Part shown: one piece after another, positions 1-10,769 of the stretch
Numbering within the stretch: the first letter of the stretch is position 1
Layout of the letters: the number at the start of each line of letters is the position of its first letter
Source: Pteria penguin
Taxonomy: Eukaryota; Mollusca; Bivalvia; Pterioida; Pteriidae
Direction of reading: 5' to 3'
Length of the DNA: 64,000 nt
NCBI GenBank assembly: GCA_035048485.1
Contig: CM068585.1
Coordinates: 20,076,001 to 20,140,000, forward strand
Notes under the pieces: model-generated
What the model was told of the DNA's origin: nothing
The model's input: the letters and a program-made list of their open reading frames with translations, nothing else
The model's database searches: none
Program-made: the position numbers and the translations under genes

Positions 1-2159
1 TACCGTGGTGTGAATTCACGAAGACCTTCCCTACCGTAATGTGACTGCAAAATGTTTGCTTATCATTGATTCGTTGCTCGAACTTGCACAGACTAAATAT
101 ATATTAACCTATTCAGATAGCGGTATTTTGGATGGATGTTTCAGTTTCAGGCTATTTACTTTTAATATCATAACAGTAACTTTTTTGGTTTCCACAAGAT
201 ACATGCAATCCTGTAACGTGACATCTTGCTCAATCTCTTCCGTCCCTACTGCTATCCGGCTATCGTAGACATCCTGCAGATGCAGGTTAATGGAGGTTAC
301 CATCGTCATCATTGTAGTATCGGTACAAAAAATGATGATAATAAAACACGCCATATATGGCATCAAAATGACATCTCTGTCTATTCCAGTATATATACGG
401 TCACGTTACATCCCTGAATTCGGGAATATATTATGTTGTATTATTTAGCAGTAGTATCATTTACATCCGTGTATAATTCATATCCCGTGCCTGGAAGAGA
501 ATCAGGTTTGACAGAAACAACCTAAAAGAATCTAATCACATCCCCTATGCATATCATGTTTCATTTTCTTCAAAGCTCTCGTATTCTCTATATATATATG
601 ATCGTGAATATCTTTACATCTTGCATATTCAGATTTTATCTGGATATAAAAATGGGAAAGAACCTGGTCATTTTTAGAATGTTGTTGCGTCAAGAATCAT
701 GTTGCAGCATACGGTATACCGATCAACAGATAAAGAAGATGAGCAGCAGACTATCATTAAATTACGTGAACGCCTCATTATTTTTGATTGATGTTATAAA
801 TATGATTTATATTCTGATATTTCATCAGGATACACTAAACCATGCATTCTAATTAAAACTCCACTGACAATATTTGGCTCCTCTACGATACACGAAATTG
901 TCAAGATCTAACAATCTACTTTAAGGACTCGTGTCAGTATGACCGTTTACATTGATCAATCAGAGTACAACCTATCGTCCATACTCACAACATGTTGAAT
1001 ACAAAAATGTACATGAAAATTTCAAAACTAAAATGTTACGATGAAAACTTGTATTGTTTATAAATTAAGGAAGTAATGAAAGCCGATGTACATAGTGTTA
1101 CACAAGACTTTGTTGTACTACAATTTCTTCTTTTTGTTTACTTCATTTACTTACTCTTTCGATATCTAGAGTATCTAATCCTCCAGATTTGATATGTAAT
1201 CTTAAATGTCTTATTGTTATATGATAATCATAGGATTAGCTGTAAGACATGTCTTAGGAAATATATTAAGATATATCGCAAAGCAGTATTGCAAATGATA
1301 CTAATACTGCTACTGTCGTTTATTTGTGTATGTTGTGATGAATGTTTTTATTCAAACTGTACATAAGTAAACGGTAATATTCAGCTTATCATTTATATAA
1401 AATACTTAAAGTCGTTTGAAGGGGTTTTAATTTTGATTATATATCTTACAGATATTTAATAAAGTATATGCAATTGATTTCGTTTTCTAAAAAAAAAAAC
1501 GTTTGAATTTTGGTTAGCAAAAACTTACAGCACAGTTAAAACGCATGGCCTTCTCTCTTGTGATATGTTCCTATGATTTTACGTTACAAATGTTAATCCG
1601 ATGTGACGTTCTCATATACTTTTCATATCAATTATGAATAAGAATATTTTCCGTGAACCATAGACGCATTTTGTACATGCTCCAAATCATTGGTTAAAGA
1701 ATGTCAAGTGTTCACATTTGTCTGGCAACAATGCATTAATTGACGTAACATTTTCTAGTCACCTCCACGCGTAATTAAGAGACATATGATTCACCTCACT
1801 CCATGTGTCAACGTTCTCATCTTACTTCATGTGAAAGAAGCAAGTTCGCATGCTGGGCATCATTACAAACGTTTCTAATTATACAAGGTGTCTCAGAATG
1901 ACATAAAGAAATATACAGATTCTCCCCTTGAAGCCAAAACATTGGCAAATAAGTAAACGGGAAATTCATTCATGATGCCTGAATAATATTTTTCTTACTT
2001 GTCGAATAATGAGTAAAGATAAACACTTGAGGAAATATTTTTCTAATGAAGATCCTATAAGATGTTTATTACCAGGGCATCAGATTGAAAGGCATTACAT
2101 GGTCCCATGTTACAATACATGTACATAGTTACGAACCAAACCAAATACAAAATCTGATG
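1..2159. other. Non-coding, no feature recognised
   Basis: AT-rich sequence with only short chance open frames on both strands. I see no splice-bounded exon, no repeat family shared with the rest of the window and no RNA gene. Confidence 0.5.
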
Positions 2160-2179
2160 TAGCAGTAGTAGTAGTAGTA

Positions 2180-2233
<54 letters not shown>

Positions 2234-2234
2234 G
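2160..2234. repeat. Trinucleotide microsatellite (TAG/TAA)n
   Basis: A short run of AGT/TAG triplets passes into about 20 TAA triplets. On the minus strand it reads as a poly-tyrosine open frame, which is an artefact of the repeat. Confidence 0.95.
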
Positions 2235-2844
2235 TCGTTGTTGTTGTCGTTGTTTTTAAAGTTATTTGTTTTTGTTGTTGTCGTTGTTGCTATTGTTGTT
2301 GATGTGGTGGTTGTAGTTGTAATCTGGAATACACTGAATACCAACAAAATATGAATTCGGCCTGGCATACACTAAATAGTAAGAACACAAGAATTTGGAA
2401 TACACTGAATACCAACAATATAGGATTTTGAAATGGGAGAACCTGATTTTGAAAAGATTTAAACATTATTAACGAAGCATTTCACTGCACGTTTGAATAA
2501 AAGACTTTTGGTTTGAAACATGCTTCCTATAACCGGTAATGCCAGGACAGAATGTATAAGTTATATCAGTTATCTATAAAGACATTGATATATATACGCC
2601 GCCCCATTTTAACCCTTAACGCTATCCCTATCTCTCCCATCACCCGCGCACCTGTCGAATCGCTCAAGTCAGTCATGTAGTGATAAATTATATTTAAAAA
2701 CGCTTGGGAAATAAAAGGTAAGTAATTGTTTTTGTGTCGCACTGCAATCTAGCCACCCCTAGTCATATTATCACCCTTGGAAATACTATACAGCAATATC
2801 CTTCCCTATCCTGAATATGATATTATATATATATATCTAAAGCA

Positions 2845-3135
2845 CAAAGAAACTACAGCTAACAAGGCACCCTATATTTCACTTATATTCGTTCCCCGAC
2901 TGGGACTCGAACCCACGGCATATGGTACCGAATCACCCAGCTGTCATGCATCCGACCCTCTAACCGACTGAGCTACTCGAGCTCCACAAAACTAGAGCTT
3001 TAATAGCCAATCATTAGTGGGTTAGACGGTCGGATGCATGACAGCTAGGTGATTCGGTAACATAGGTCATGGGTTTGAGTCCCAGTCGGGAAACGAATGT
3101 ATAGGGTGCCTTGTTAGCTGTAGTTTCTTTGCGCT
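2845..3135. repeat. Inverted pair of tRNA-like SINE segments
   Basis: Two copies of one sequence lie back to back. The left copy (about 2848-2992) is on the minus strand and the right copy (about 3010-3135) on the plus strand, with a spacer near 20 bases. Each has a tRNA-like head with an A-box-like GTAGCTCAGTCGG (clear in the left copy) and a B-box-like GGTTCGAGTCCC (GGTTTGAGTCCC in the right copy). Both end in the segment complementary to gctaacaaggcaccctat. The same tail occurs at 32405-32450, so this is a dispersed family. A and B boxes are the usual internal RNA polymerase III promoter of tRNA-derived SINEs. Confidence 0.75.
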
Positions 3136-3230
3136 TTATATGTTTGTCTAATTTGTCTTTATTTCTACAGGTGTTTCTTCGGAGATCCAAGGTCCATTGT
3201 ACTCACGGGTGTTTCACTGTTTCTATTTAT

Positions 3231-3231
3231 G

Positions 3232-3317
<86 letters not shown>
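3231..3317. repeat. (AT)n microsatellite
   Basis: More than 40 uninterrupted AT dinucleotides immediately after the inverted SINE pair. Confidence 0.97.
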
Positions 3318-3321
<4 letters not shown>

Positions 3322-3416
3322 CCATGCAGTTATCTTTTACTGAGGAAGATGGCGGAATTCAATATTCAAGTCTATGGCCGTATGGTCATTTTCTGTTAAA
3401 TCCCTATCCATGACGG

Positions 3417-3509
3417 TATATGTTACACTAATATTTAAAAAAAAAACATTTAATGTTATAATAATGTTTAAACATATTAAATGTTTTAAATATTAGTGTA
3501 ACATATATA
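3417..3509. mobile_element. Small foldback element (MITE-like)
   Basis: Inverted arms of about 24 bases (atatgttacactaatattta and its complement) surround roughly 45 bases of AT-rich loop. No coding capacity. Superfamily not assigned. Confidence 0.65.
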
Positions 3510-3885
3510 TTGGAGTCTTGAACTATTTTTATTCTCGATAAGACACACTTTGGGCTTGTTCCGTTTAAGAAAACATATACGGATGCAAATCATTAAATAT
3601 GCTGTATTTTCACGTATTTTGTAAAGACCTTTAGTACGTATAGGTTTCAGACTCCACAAGTGAATCTCGAAAATTCACCACCAATTCAGTAAAGTGAGGT
3701 CTTTAGTTACAAATATCACTTTAAATAAACATTGCGGGACATACACACTTACGTATTTACCAGTGGTGATGGATATTTCAGAAGTATTATTGAGCATTAC
3801 TTCTAGTGTAAATTTGGACCAATCCCTCTTATACAATCCCTATGCAGTTTATCAGAGGAAGTATTTTATATCGGTTAAATAGTTT

Positions 3886-4092
3886 ATGGTTGACTCTGGC
3901 AATTCCCGTGCAAGCACTTGTGTAGTTTTCAAAAATCAAATTCTAACGATATGGGAAACTATTCCGCTGGAAAACTACCAAAGACTCTCATTTCTCATGG
4001 GGAAAGACTTTATGAGAAAACTGCTCCAGGACATGGGATTACGTCATCTCATTACAGTGTGTCCAGATTTCCATATTAAAGCTGTATCTTGA
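3886..4092 (+). pseudogene. Possible Tc1/mariner-like transposase C-terminal relic
   Basis: The open frame contains WETIPLENYQRL followed after some 15 residues by LLQDMGLRH. This loosely resembles the C-terminal end of Tc1-like transposases, where a W-x-x-IP motif precedes a helix and a final A-x-G-x-x-T-x-Y. No DDE catalytic residues are seen upstream and no terminal inverted repeats were found. It could equally be a chance frame. Confidence 0.25.
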
Positions 4093-4298
4093 TTGAGCAG
4101 ACGTACTGCGCTCGATGAACTCAATCAGTAACCGTAAGATGACATTAAGATTATATAACAGCATTACATTGCATATGCAGGAAATATCTGAATAGTAAGC
4201 CACAGGCTAAAGCACGAAGGCAATGATGCGTAATGATAAATATCAAAAAGAGTGCAGATAGGGTGAACACAAGTTCCTAATACTTTCACAACAGCGCT

Positions 4299-4333
4299 TT
4301 TTCTTTTTTTTTTTTTTTTTATTTTTCTTTCTT

Positions 4334-4366
<33 letters not shown>
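4299..4366. repeat. T-rich homopolymer tract
   Basis: Two poly-T runs with a short CTTT interruption. The lysine-rich open frame opposite it is an artefact. Confidence 0.9.
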
Positions 4367-4658
4367 TTTGCTTAATTTTTAATATACAAAACTTCTTCCT
4401 TTTAAACATTAATATATTAAAATGTAATATAAAAAGGTATAACTATTTAAATATATATATATAATATAGATGGATGAATGGGTGGATTGATAGAAAGATT
4501 GTTAAATGAATAAATAAATAAATAAAAGAGTGAAAGAATGATAATGAATAAATGAATGAATTTTTCTACTTAGTTATTTGATTATATTATGCACAAAATA
4601 ATATTGATAAAAATATTAATTAACTAGTTGGTTATTTTATACACCTTTTATCTAAAAG

Positions 4659-5530
4659 ATATTAGGAGAAATCCACTCTAGTGTCATTCTTCTGGATACC
4701 TGCATCAGTGATATTATGAGAAACCACTCTAGTGTCATTCTTTTGGACACCTGCATCAGTGATATTAAAAGAAATCCACTCTAGTGTCATTCTTCTGGAT
4801 ACCTGCATCAGCGATATTAGGAGAAACCACTCTAGTGTCATTCTTCTGGATACCTGCATCAGCAATCCATTCTATGGTCATTCTTCTGGATACCTGCATC
4901 AGCGATATTAGGAGAAATCCACTCTAGTGTAATTCTTTTGGACACCTGCATCAGTGATATTAAGAGAAATCCACTCTAGTGTCATTCTTCTGGATACCTG
5001 CATCAGTGATATTAGGAGAAATCCACTCTAGGGTCATTCTTCTGGATGCCTGCATCAGTGATATTAGGAGAAATCCACTCTAGGATCATTCTTCTGGATG
5101 CCTGCATCAGTGGTATTAGGAGAAATCCACTCTAGTGTAATTCTTCTGGATGCCTGCATCAGTAATATTAGGAGAAATCCACTCTAGGGTCATTCTTCTG
5201 GATGCCTGCATCAGTGATATTAGGAGAAATCCACTCTAGTGTAATTCTTCTGGATGCCTGCATCAGTAATATTAGGAGAAATCCACTCTAGGGTCATTCT
5301 TCTGGATGCCTGCATCAGCGATATTAGGAGAAATCCACTCTAGGATCATTCTTCTGGATACCTGCATCAGCGATATTAGGAGAAATCCACTCTAGGGTCA
5401 TTCTTCTGGATACCTGCATCAGCGATATTAGGAGAAATCCACTCTAGGATCATTCTTCTGGATGCTTGCATCAGTGATATTAGGAGAAATCCACTCTAGG
5501 GTCATTTTTCTGGATGCCTGCATGATATTA
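4659..5530. repeat. 52-bp minisatellite
   Basis: About 16-17 tandem copies of a 52-base unit containing aaatccactctagtgtcatt and cttctggatacctgcatcag. A few copies are 51 bases. Between about 5129 and 5336 the variants alternate (tgtaa, then ggtca), giving a 104-base dimer period. Open frames here come from the repeat and are not genes. Confidence 0.95.
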
Positions 5531-6400
5531 CAGCAGCGTTGCGTCAACAGATCGACATCAATATTATGTACACGTATACATGTATTCCTCTGATCCATCA
5601 CCCGTCCCGTATCGAACCTTTAAAAGTAGTTTGCACTGGTTATTCTTTAACTATATAGCACGGGATCAGGATTATTTCCCCTGAATGTTAGTGGCACTGC
5701 GTAGTGTATTGCTATTAATATTACAAACCCGAAGCAATACATGTGCATCATTAAAACGACGATTTTCGATATGTTGTTTTTTTTTCCCAAATTCACATTT
5801 TTATCTTATAAATCGGAATATCACACACAGGACATGTTTGAAATATAATACAGTATCACACTTTAATTTTATCATTATCAGAAATTTAATTTGACTTATA
5901 TTTTTATGTAACAGCATTATATGCCGCCTTCAGGAGATATTTGAAAAGTAAGCCAAAGGCTGAAGTAATCGCATAACGAAGCGTATGACAGTTTAATACA
6001 TAAATATCAACTTCTCTTATTAATGGTGTCTAAAAATACGACGGATTTTGAAACAATAATGTTCCATCAATATTAGTAATTTGAAACAGCAATAAGTATT
6101 TTTATTTCTATACAAAAAGCTACGAGTATTCTAAAATTAGTGTAATTTTCATCTTTAAGTAAATACGTGTGTCAGCATATGTTTTACAATCTTTTCTAGC
6201 CTACATAAAAGCAAAATAATTTTCGTAAGAGTTATCTTTCTTGTCTTCACGAAGCTGTCTACACAATATGTTAAGGAACGTCTGAAATTTTCACTGAAGA
6301 AATTCTTTGTTCGATATACGGATTCGACAAAATATATTTATTGGATTTGATAGGTGTTTACAAAACTTTAGAGACGCTCACTCCTCCCGGATTGTATATG
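5531..6400. other. Non-coding, no feature recognised
   Basis: AT-rich spacer between the 52-bp and 49-bp minisatellites. No exon-like frame with splice sites and no SINE motif seen. Confidence 0.5.
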
Positions 6401-7125
6401 GAGTATATGGTCCTGGAAATGTCTACGTCAATGGTAGCATTGACTTTAGTTATGTAGGATCCCAGAATATGAACGTCAATGGTAGCGTCTAGCCTTAGTA
6501 GTGTAGGATCCCGGAGCATCAACGTCAATGGCAGTATTTAGCTTTAGTGGTGTAGGATCCCGGAGTATCTATGTCAATGGCAGCATCTAGTTTCAGTGGT
6601 GTAGGATCCCGGAGTATCTACGTCAATGGCAGCATCTAGCTTTAGTGGTGTAGGATCCCGGAGTGTCTACGTCAATGGCAGCATCTAGCTTTAGTCCTGT
6701 AGGATCCCGGAATATCAACGTTAATAGTAGCGTCTAGCTTTAGTGGTGTAGGATCCCGAAGTATCAATGGTAGCGTTTGACTTAAATGATAAATCATCCT
6801 GGAGTATCTACGTCAATGGCAGCATCTAGCTTCAGTGGTGTAGGATCCCGGAGTATCTACGTCAATGGCAGCATCTAGCTTCAGTGGTGTAGGATCCCGG
6901 AGTATCTACGTCAATGGCAGCATCTAGCTTTAGTGGTGTAGGATCCCGGAGTATCAACGTCAATGACAGCATCTAGCTTCAGTGGTGTAGGATCCCGGAG
7001 TATCTACGTCAATGGCAGCATCTAGCTTTAGTGGTGTAGAAACTCGGAGTATCTACGCCAGTGGTAGCGTCTAGCTTTAGTGATAAACGATCCTGGAGTG
7101 TGGTGTAGGATCCCGGAGAGAACTG
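6401..7125. repeat. 49-bp minisatellite
   Basis: Roughly 14 tandem copies of a 49-base unit containing ggtgtaggatcccggagtat and ctacgtcaatggcagcatct. The inner copies at about 6790-7010 are nearly identical and the outer copies degenerate, so recent amplification was central. Most units carry ggatcc. Confidence 0.95.
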
Positions 7126-8189
7126 ACAAAACCCTTGTCTTGCCAATTTTCCCTATTTAGACTAAGGTGATAGATGACAATATCGATCTCAGACATAATT
7201 ATCGACCCCAGACTTCATAAAGATGACAGTTGACAATGACGTTTAGCTTGATGTATTAACGTGCCAAAATCATTCCCCTTGGTCATACTTTATCTTCCGG
7301 TATTTGTTATCTGTGGTCGCCCACCCTCCTGATATTCTGGATCTGCTATATTTATATTCAGTATAGCCTCCAATGAATAATCTGGTTACCAAACCATAAG
7401 TGACATAATGAAATCATTCCAGAAATGTTGTATTGCAGTGAACCAAACTAAAATTGTCGTTGTACTCTGTAAACAGTACGATCAAGGCGTGTGTTGTATC
7501 AGAATACAAATAACAGTGTAACATTTTAAGGGGGGATTTAAAGCATTTATGATAAAATGCCATTTCTTAATATATTTTTCTGTTAAAAGTAGAACACATA
7601 CTCACTTGTGCCCTCCACTTTATTTTAAAAAGGGGATGCGGGGTACAGCGTGTTCAAGAGTGTTTCCCATTCCGCCTTTGTCCTACGCTCCTGAGTAAAG
7701 AAAAATATGATTAATAATTTGACAGTTATAAATACTACCTAAAAACCAGCGACATCCAAAAAACAAAATATCCGATTAATTGTAAGCCCTACCAATGTCT
7801 GCTATCAATTAACCCGTGTAGAATCATTTTTGTAGCTCGCAATCATCAAAAGCATCTTTAGGCCTACGTCATCGGAATAGCAATGTCAATAAACATCATC
7901 TGAGTTCTTCGCTAACAGCAGAGAAAGATAACATTCGATTCCTAGGGGATTTTCCGACATATCTGCAGAAAATGTTATTAACTGGCGCACATTTACATAT
8001 ACAAGAGTAGCTTTTAAAAAAGCTTAGAGTGCAAACCCTGTAGCATTTTTAATTGCGAGGAAAATGGTACTTGTTGGTCAATTTTAAATGAAGACCCTTT
8101 TGTATGATGTTAGCTAGGTTGTTGTCTAAATAATACAGTGGCGTAGCTCGGCAGTGAAAAAGGGGGGGGGGGGGGCACAACCTTCCAAA
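7126..8189. other. Non-coding, no feature recognised
   Basis: Unique-looking AT-rich sequence ending in a poly-G tract at 8161-8175. The gtggcgtagctcgg beside the G tract resembles the ends of the G-tract MITEs elsewhere in the window, but a second end was not found. Confidence 0.4.
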
Positions 8190-8540
8190 AGTGAAAAGAA
8201 AAAAACAAAAACAAAAACAAAACAAAACCCTAAAGGTGTCCCTGACGGGCAACAAAAAAGCTATTTTTAGCACAAAGGTCACAGTTAAGGTCTCAAGGTC
8301 ATTGACCTTGTCCGGTATCAATTGATTGATTGATTGATTGTTGTTGTTTTACGTCACGCCGGGAATATTACACCCATATGGTGACGGTAGGTATCAATTG
8401 AAAGGGCTTCATTAGTTAAGTATGCATGCCAAATATGAAGTCTATCTTTTACGGTTCAAAAGTTATGGCGAAGGTTTACAACAATCACCAGACAGGACAA
8501 AAACAATATGTCCCAGATCTTTCGATCTGGCGCATAAAAA
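8190..8540 (+). mobile_element. Hairpin-ended non-autonomous element (family also at 27590)
   Basis: This copy shares cttcattagttragta, caaatatgaagtct and cacggttcaaaagt-like stretches, in order, with 27590-27835. It ends in a stem-loop (ccagatc/gatctgg around about 8513-8530) followed by cgcataaaaaac. A 5'-truncated SINE tail interrupts it at 8324-8390. The left boundary is not sharply defined. Confidence 0.6.
8324..8390 (-). mobile_element. Severely 5'-truncated SINE tail with target-site duplication
   Basis: About 65 bases of SINE 3' tail in minus orientation: (attg)n, then ttgttttacgtcac and tatggtgacgg. It lies between two copies of ggtatcaattga (at about 8314 and 8391). The direct repeat fits target-primed insertion into the older element at 8190-8540. 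Confidence 0.75.
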
Positions 8541-8829
8541 ACTTCAGTTTGAATTTATTCCAATTTCTCTCTCTGAATGATTAAATAAAAGACGAATTAT
8601 TTACTTTTAGTGCTTTAGTGGCTACTATGGCTACTAATCAGCAACAAAACATGTTACAGTGTGGTTATTTTTTATTTCACACTTTTATGCAAAAGTTAAC
8701 TGGGTGGTATGCACATTAAAGGTCCGTGGCTGCTCATCATGTTACAGTGTTCACACTCTCTTTCCAAAGAAAGCCTCACGGTGCTCGTTCTTGCTGACGA
8801 ATTGTTTTGCAATTTGAATGTCAGACACG

Positions 8830-8942
8830 TTATCAGTCCGAGTCTCACCCGAAAGACAGAGCACCGGTATGCCCCCGACTGGTGTCAAACCCGGACCTCT
8901 TGGTCACAAGCCGAACAACTCATCCACTGGGCTACACCTGCT
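8830..8942 (-). mobile_element. tRNA-head fragment of SINE
   Basis: Matches the head half of the SINEs at 15434 and 62184. On the minus strand it runs from an A-box-like region through ccaagaggtccgggtttga to accggtgctctgtctttc. The 3' half is absent. Confidence 0.7.
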
Positions 8943-10757
8943 TCTATCTTTCAGATAAGAGCAAACTATAATAATGCGACTCTTTTGCATAATCTCGGAC
9001 TTGTATAATATCATTCAAAACATATTAAGTACTTACAATGGATGACATCAAACTAAAAATAAATGCATAAGCTGAAAGATATTTTGTTGGCGAAACTTTC
9101 TGTTGTTGCAACATGTTGCGTAATCAGGATACATCAACGGCCAGTAAAACAGAAAACCTTATCCGTAATTTTGTAGTTACGGATTAGAAATCAGACATTA
9201 AAAAATATAAAAGAAAATAGATTTACTTCGCTTAAAATGTCTTATTTAAGTTTATTTAAATTTTAAATATTACTCTAAAAGTGGAGGGGGGCACGTGCCC
9301 CCGCTGCCCCCACCCCTTCTCCTTCGCCCTTGTAATAGTTAAAACCTCCTTTCTAATGTTTGTTTATGTTTAGACTTGGGTTGGGAAAGCTGACCATCTT
9401 CGTCGGGATGTCACCGTTTAGACATTTCGAACACCTTAAGTACAGTTAGACATGGAAGAAATCATACAAACTACGCAGTACTTGCTCCACCAACTTCCAA
9501 CGCCTAAAGAACAAAAACTCCCCGTCGAGGCCTCTTGTGCGCATATAATCGCTGGGGAAGTTTGCATAAGTAGAAAGAATGTTACAAACTGCGCAGTTAT
9601 TGCTCCACCAATTAAACTGCTAGAAATCCTTGATATTCCGCCTTCATTTACTCGGAACTTTTCGAGATTATCTATAGCCAGATAATGTACATACGCTGAA
9701 AGGTACCAACATCTAATTAGTATTACGCGGGAAAATTCTGTTGGATCATACCACTGCTGCCGTGGGAAAGTTTACACGAATGTTGATTTCCAAAATATGA
9801 ATATCCTTCATATTTATACATGTGTATGTGGCATCCACTAATTTATTTAAAAATAAGTATTTTAAAGTATTTTTTTTTATTTTTAGAATACATTGCATGT
9901 AAGATTTATTTATCATTTATATGCATTCACTTAAGAAATCACCCCCAAGTCATACTGTCTATCCTATTAAAAGCTCTATCCTCATACTCCGCTCTGCGTT
10001 TGATAATACGGTAAATACTATTCGTTTGGAACGTTCAACTGTAACATTGATTTAGTAATGAGCATTGCCTTTGAAAGCAAGGGTATTCTTCTTTATTCCT
10101 TTTCCTTTTAAGCGCATTAGAAATATCGATGTCATGGACAATAAAAAACTTGTACTGCCTGACCTCGTAAAGTAAAGCAACTACTTTTTGGAGGCTATGT
10201 TTTCCCAGCATGCAGCATAATCATGTCGCACATGCGCATTTCCAGAGTAGACATCAACGTAATATGCAAACCCCCGACGGGGTTTGCAATAAAATAGTCC
10301 TTCTTTTGATGTGATGGATGGCAATATTTTCATTTCTTGATTGAATTATATTTCCTTTGTATCTTTGTGTTTAATAATTTTATTATATACCAAAGACAAA
10401 TCGAACATCTTTTAAAGGGGTCACCGTGGATTAAAACAAAAATTTAGTGGATAAATGTTATAAAAAACGAAACTAGTAGAAATCGGGGGAGGGTTCCGGA
10501 CTCCCGTTGGAATTTGTCAAACTCATATAGTAGTTTTATCTTTTGGTGACACGTTTCAAAAAAAATATATCTATATATATATGAAGAGTTCTCCATAAAA
10601 TTGAAATTAGGCCTACCCGCTTTCTCTTAAAAATTAGACAGCCAGAAAGTAAGCGAAAAGTCCCAGATTTTCACCTCTCTTCTTAACCGATTATAGAAGC
10701 ACATAATTTCTAAGGTATGGTATGTGTATATGCTTTCTTTTCTTTGACATTTGTACA
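8943..10757. other. Region 5' of the C1q gene; no coding feature
   Basis: The open frame at 9452-9685 has no recognised family and no clear splice sites. A GC-rich stretch at 9280-9330 (ggcacgtgcccccgctgccc) stands out from the AT-rich surroundings. The C1q promoter or a 5' untranslated exon may lie here but was not located. Confidence 0.4.
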
Positions 10758-10769
10758 GATTGATGCACG

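Noticed and set aside
2129..2368. Poly-tyrosine/threonine minus-strand frame
   Set aside because: An artefact of the TAA/TAG microsatellite.
2610..2640. Telomere-like ttaacccttaacg
   Set aside because: A single imperfect occurrence without tandem repetition.
4659..7125. Regularly spaced repeats resembling a CRISPR array
   Set aside because: The units are contiguous minisatellites without unique spacers, and the genome is eukaryotic.
9452..9685. 77-codon open frame 5' of the C1q gene
   Set aside because: No recognised motif, no convincing splice sites and no conserved pattern. Length is within chance for this sequence.
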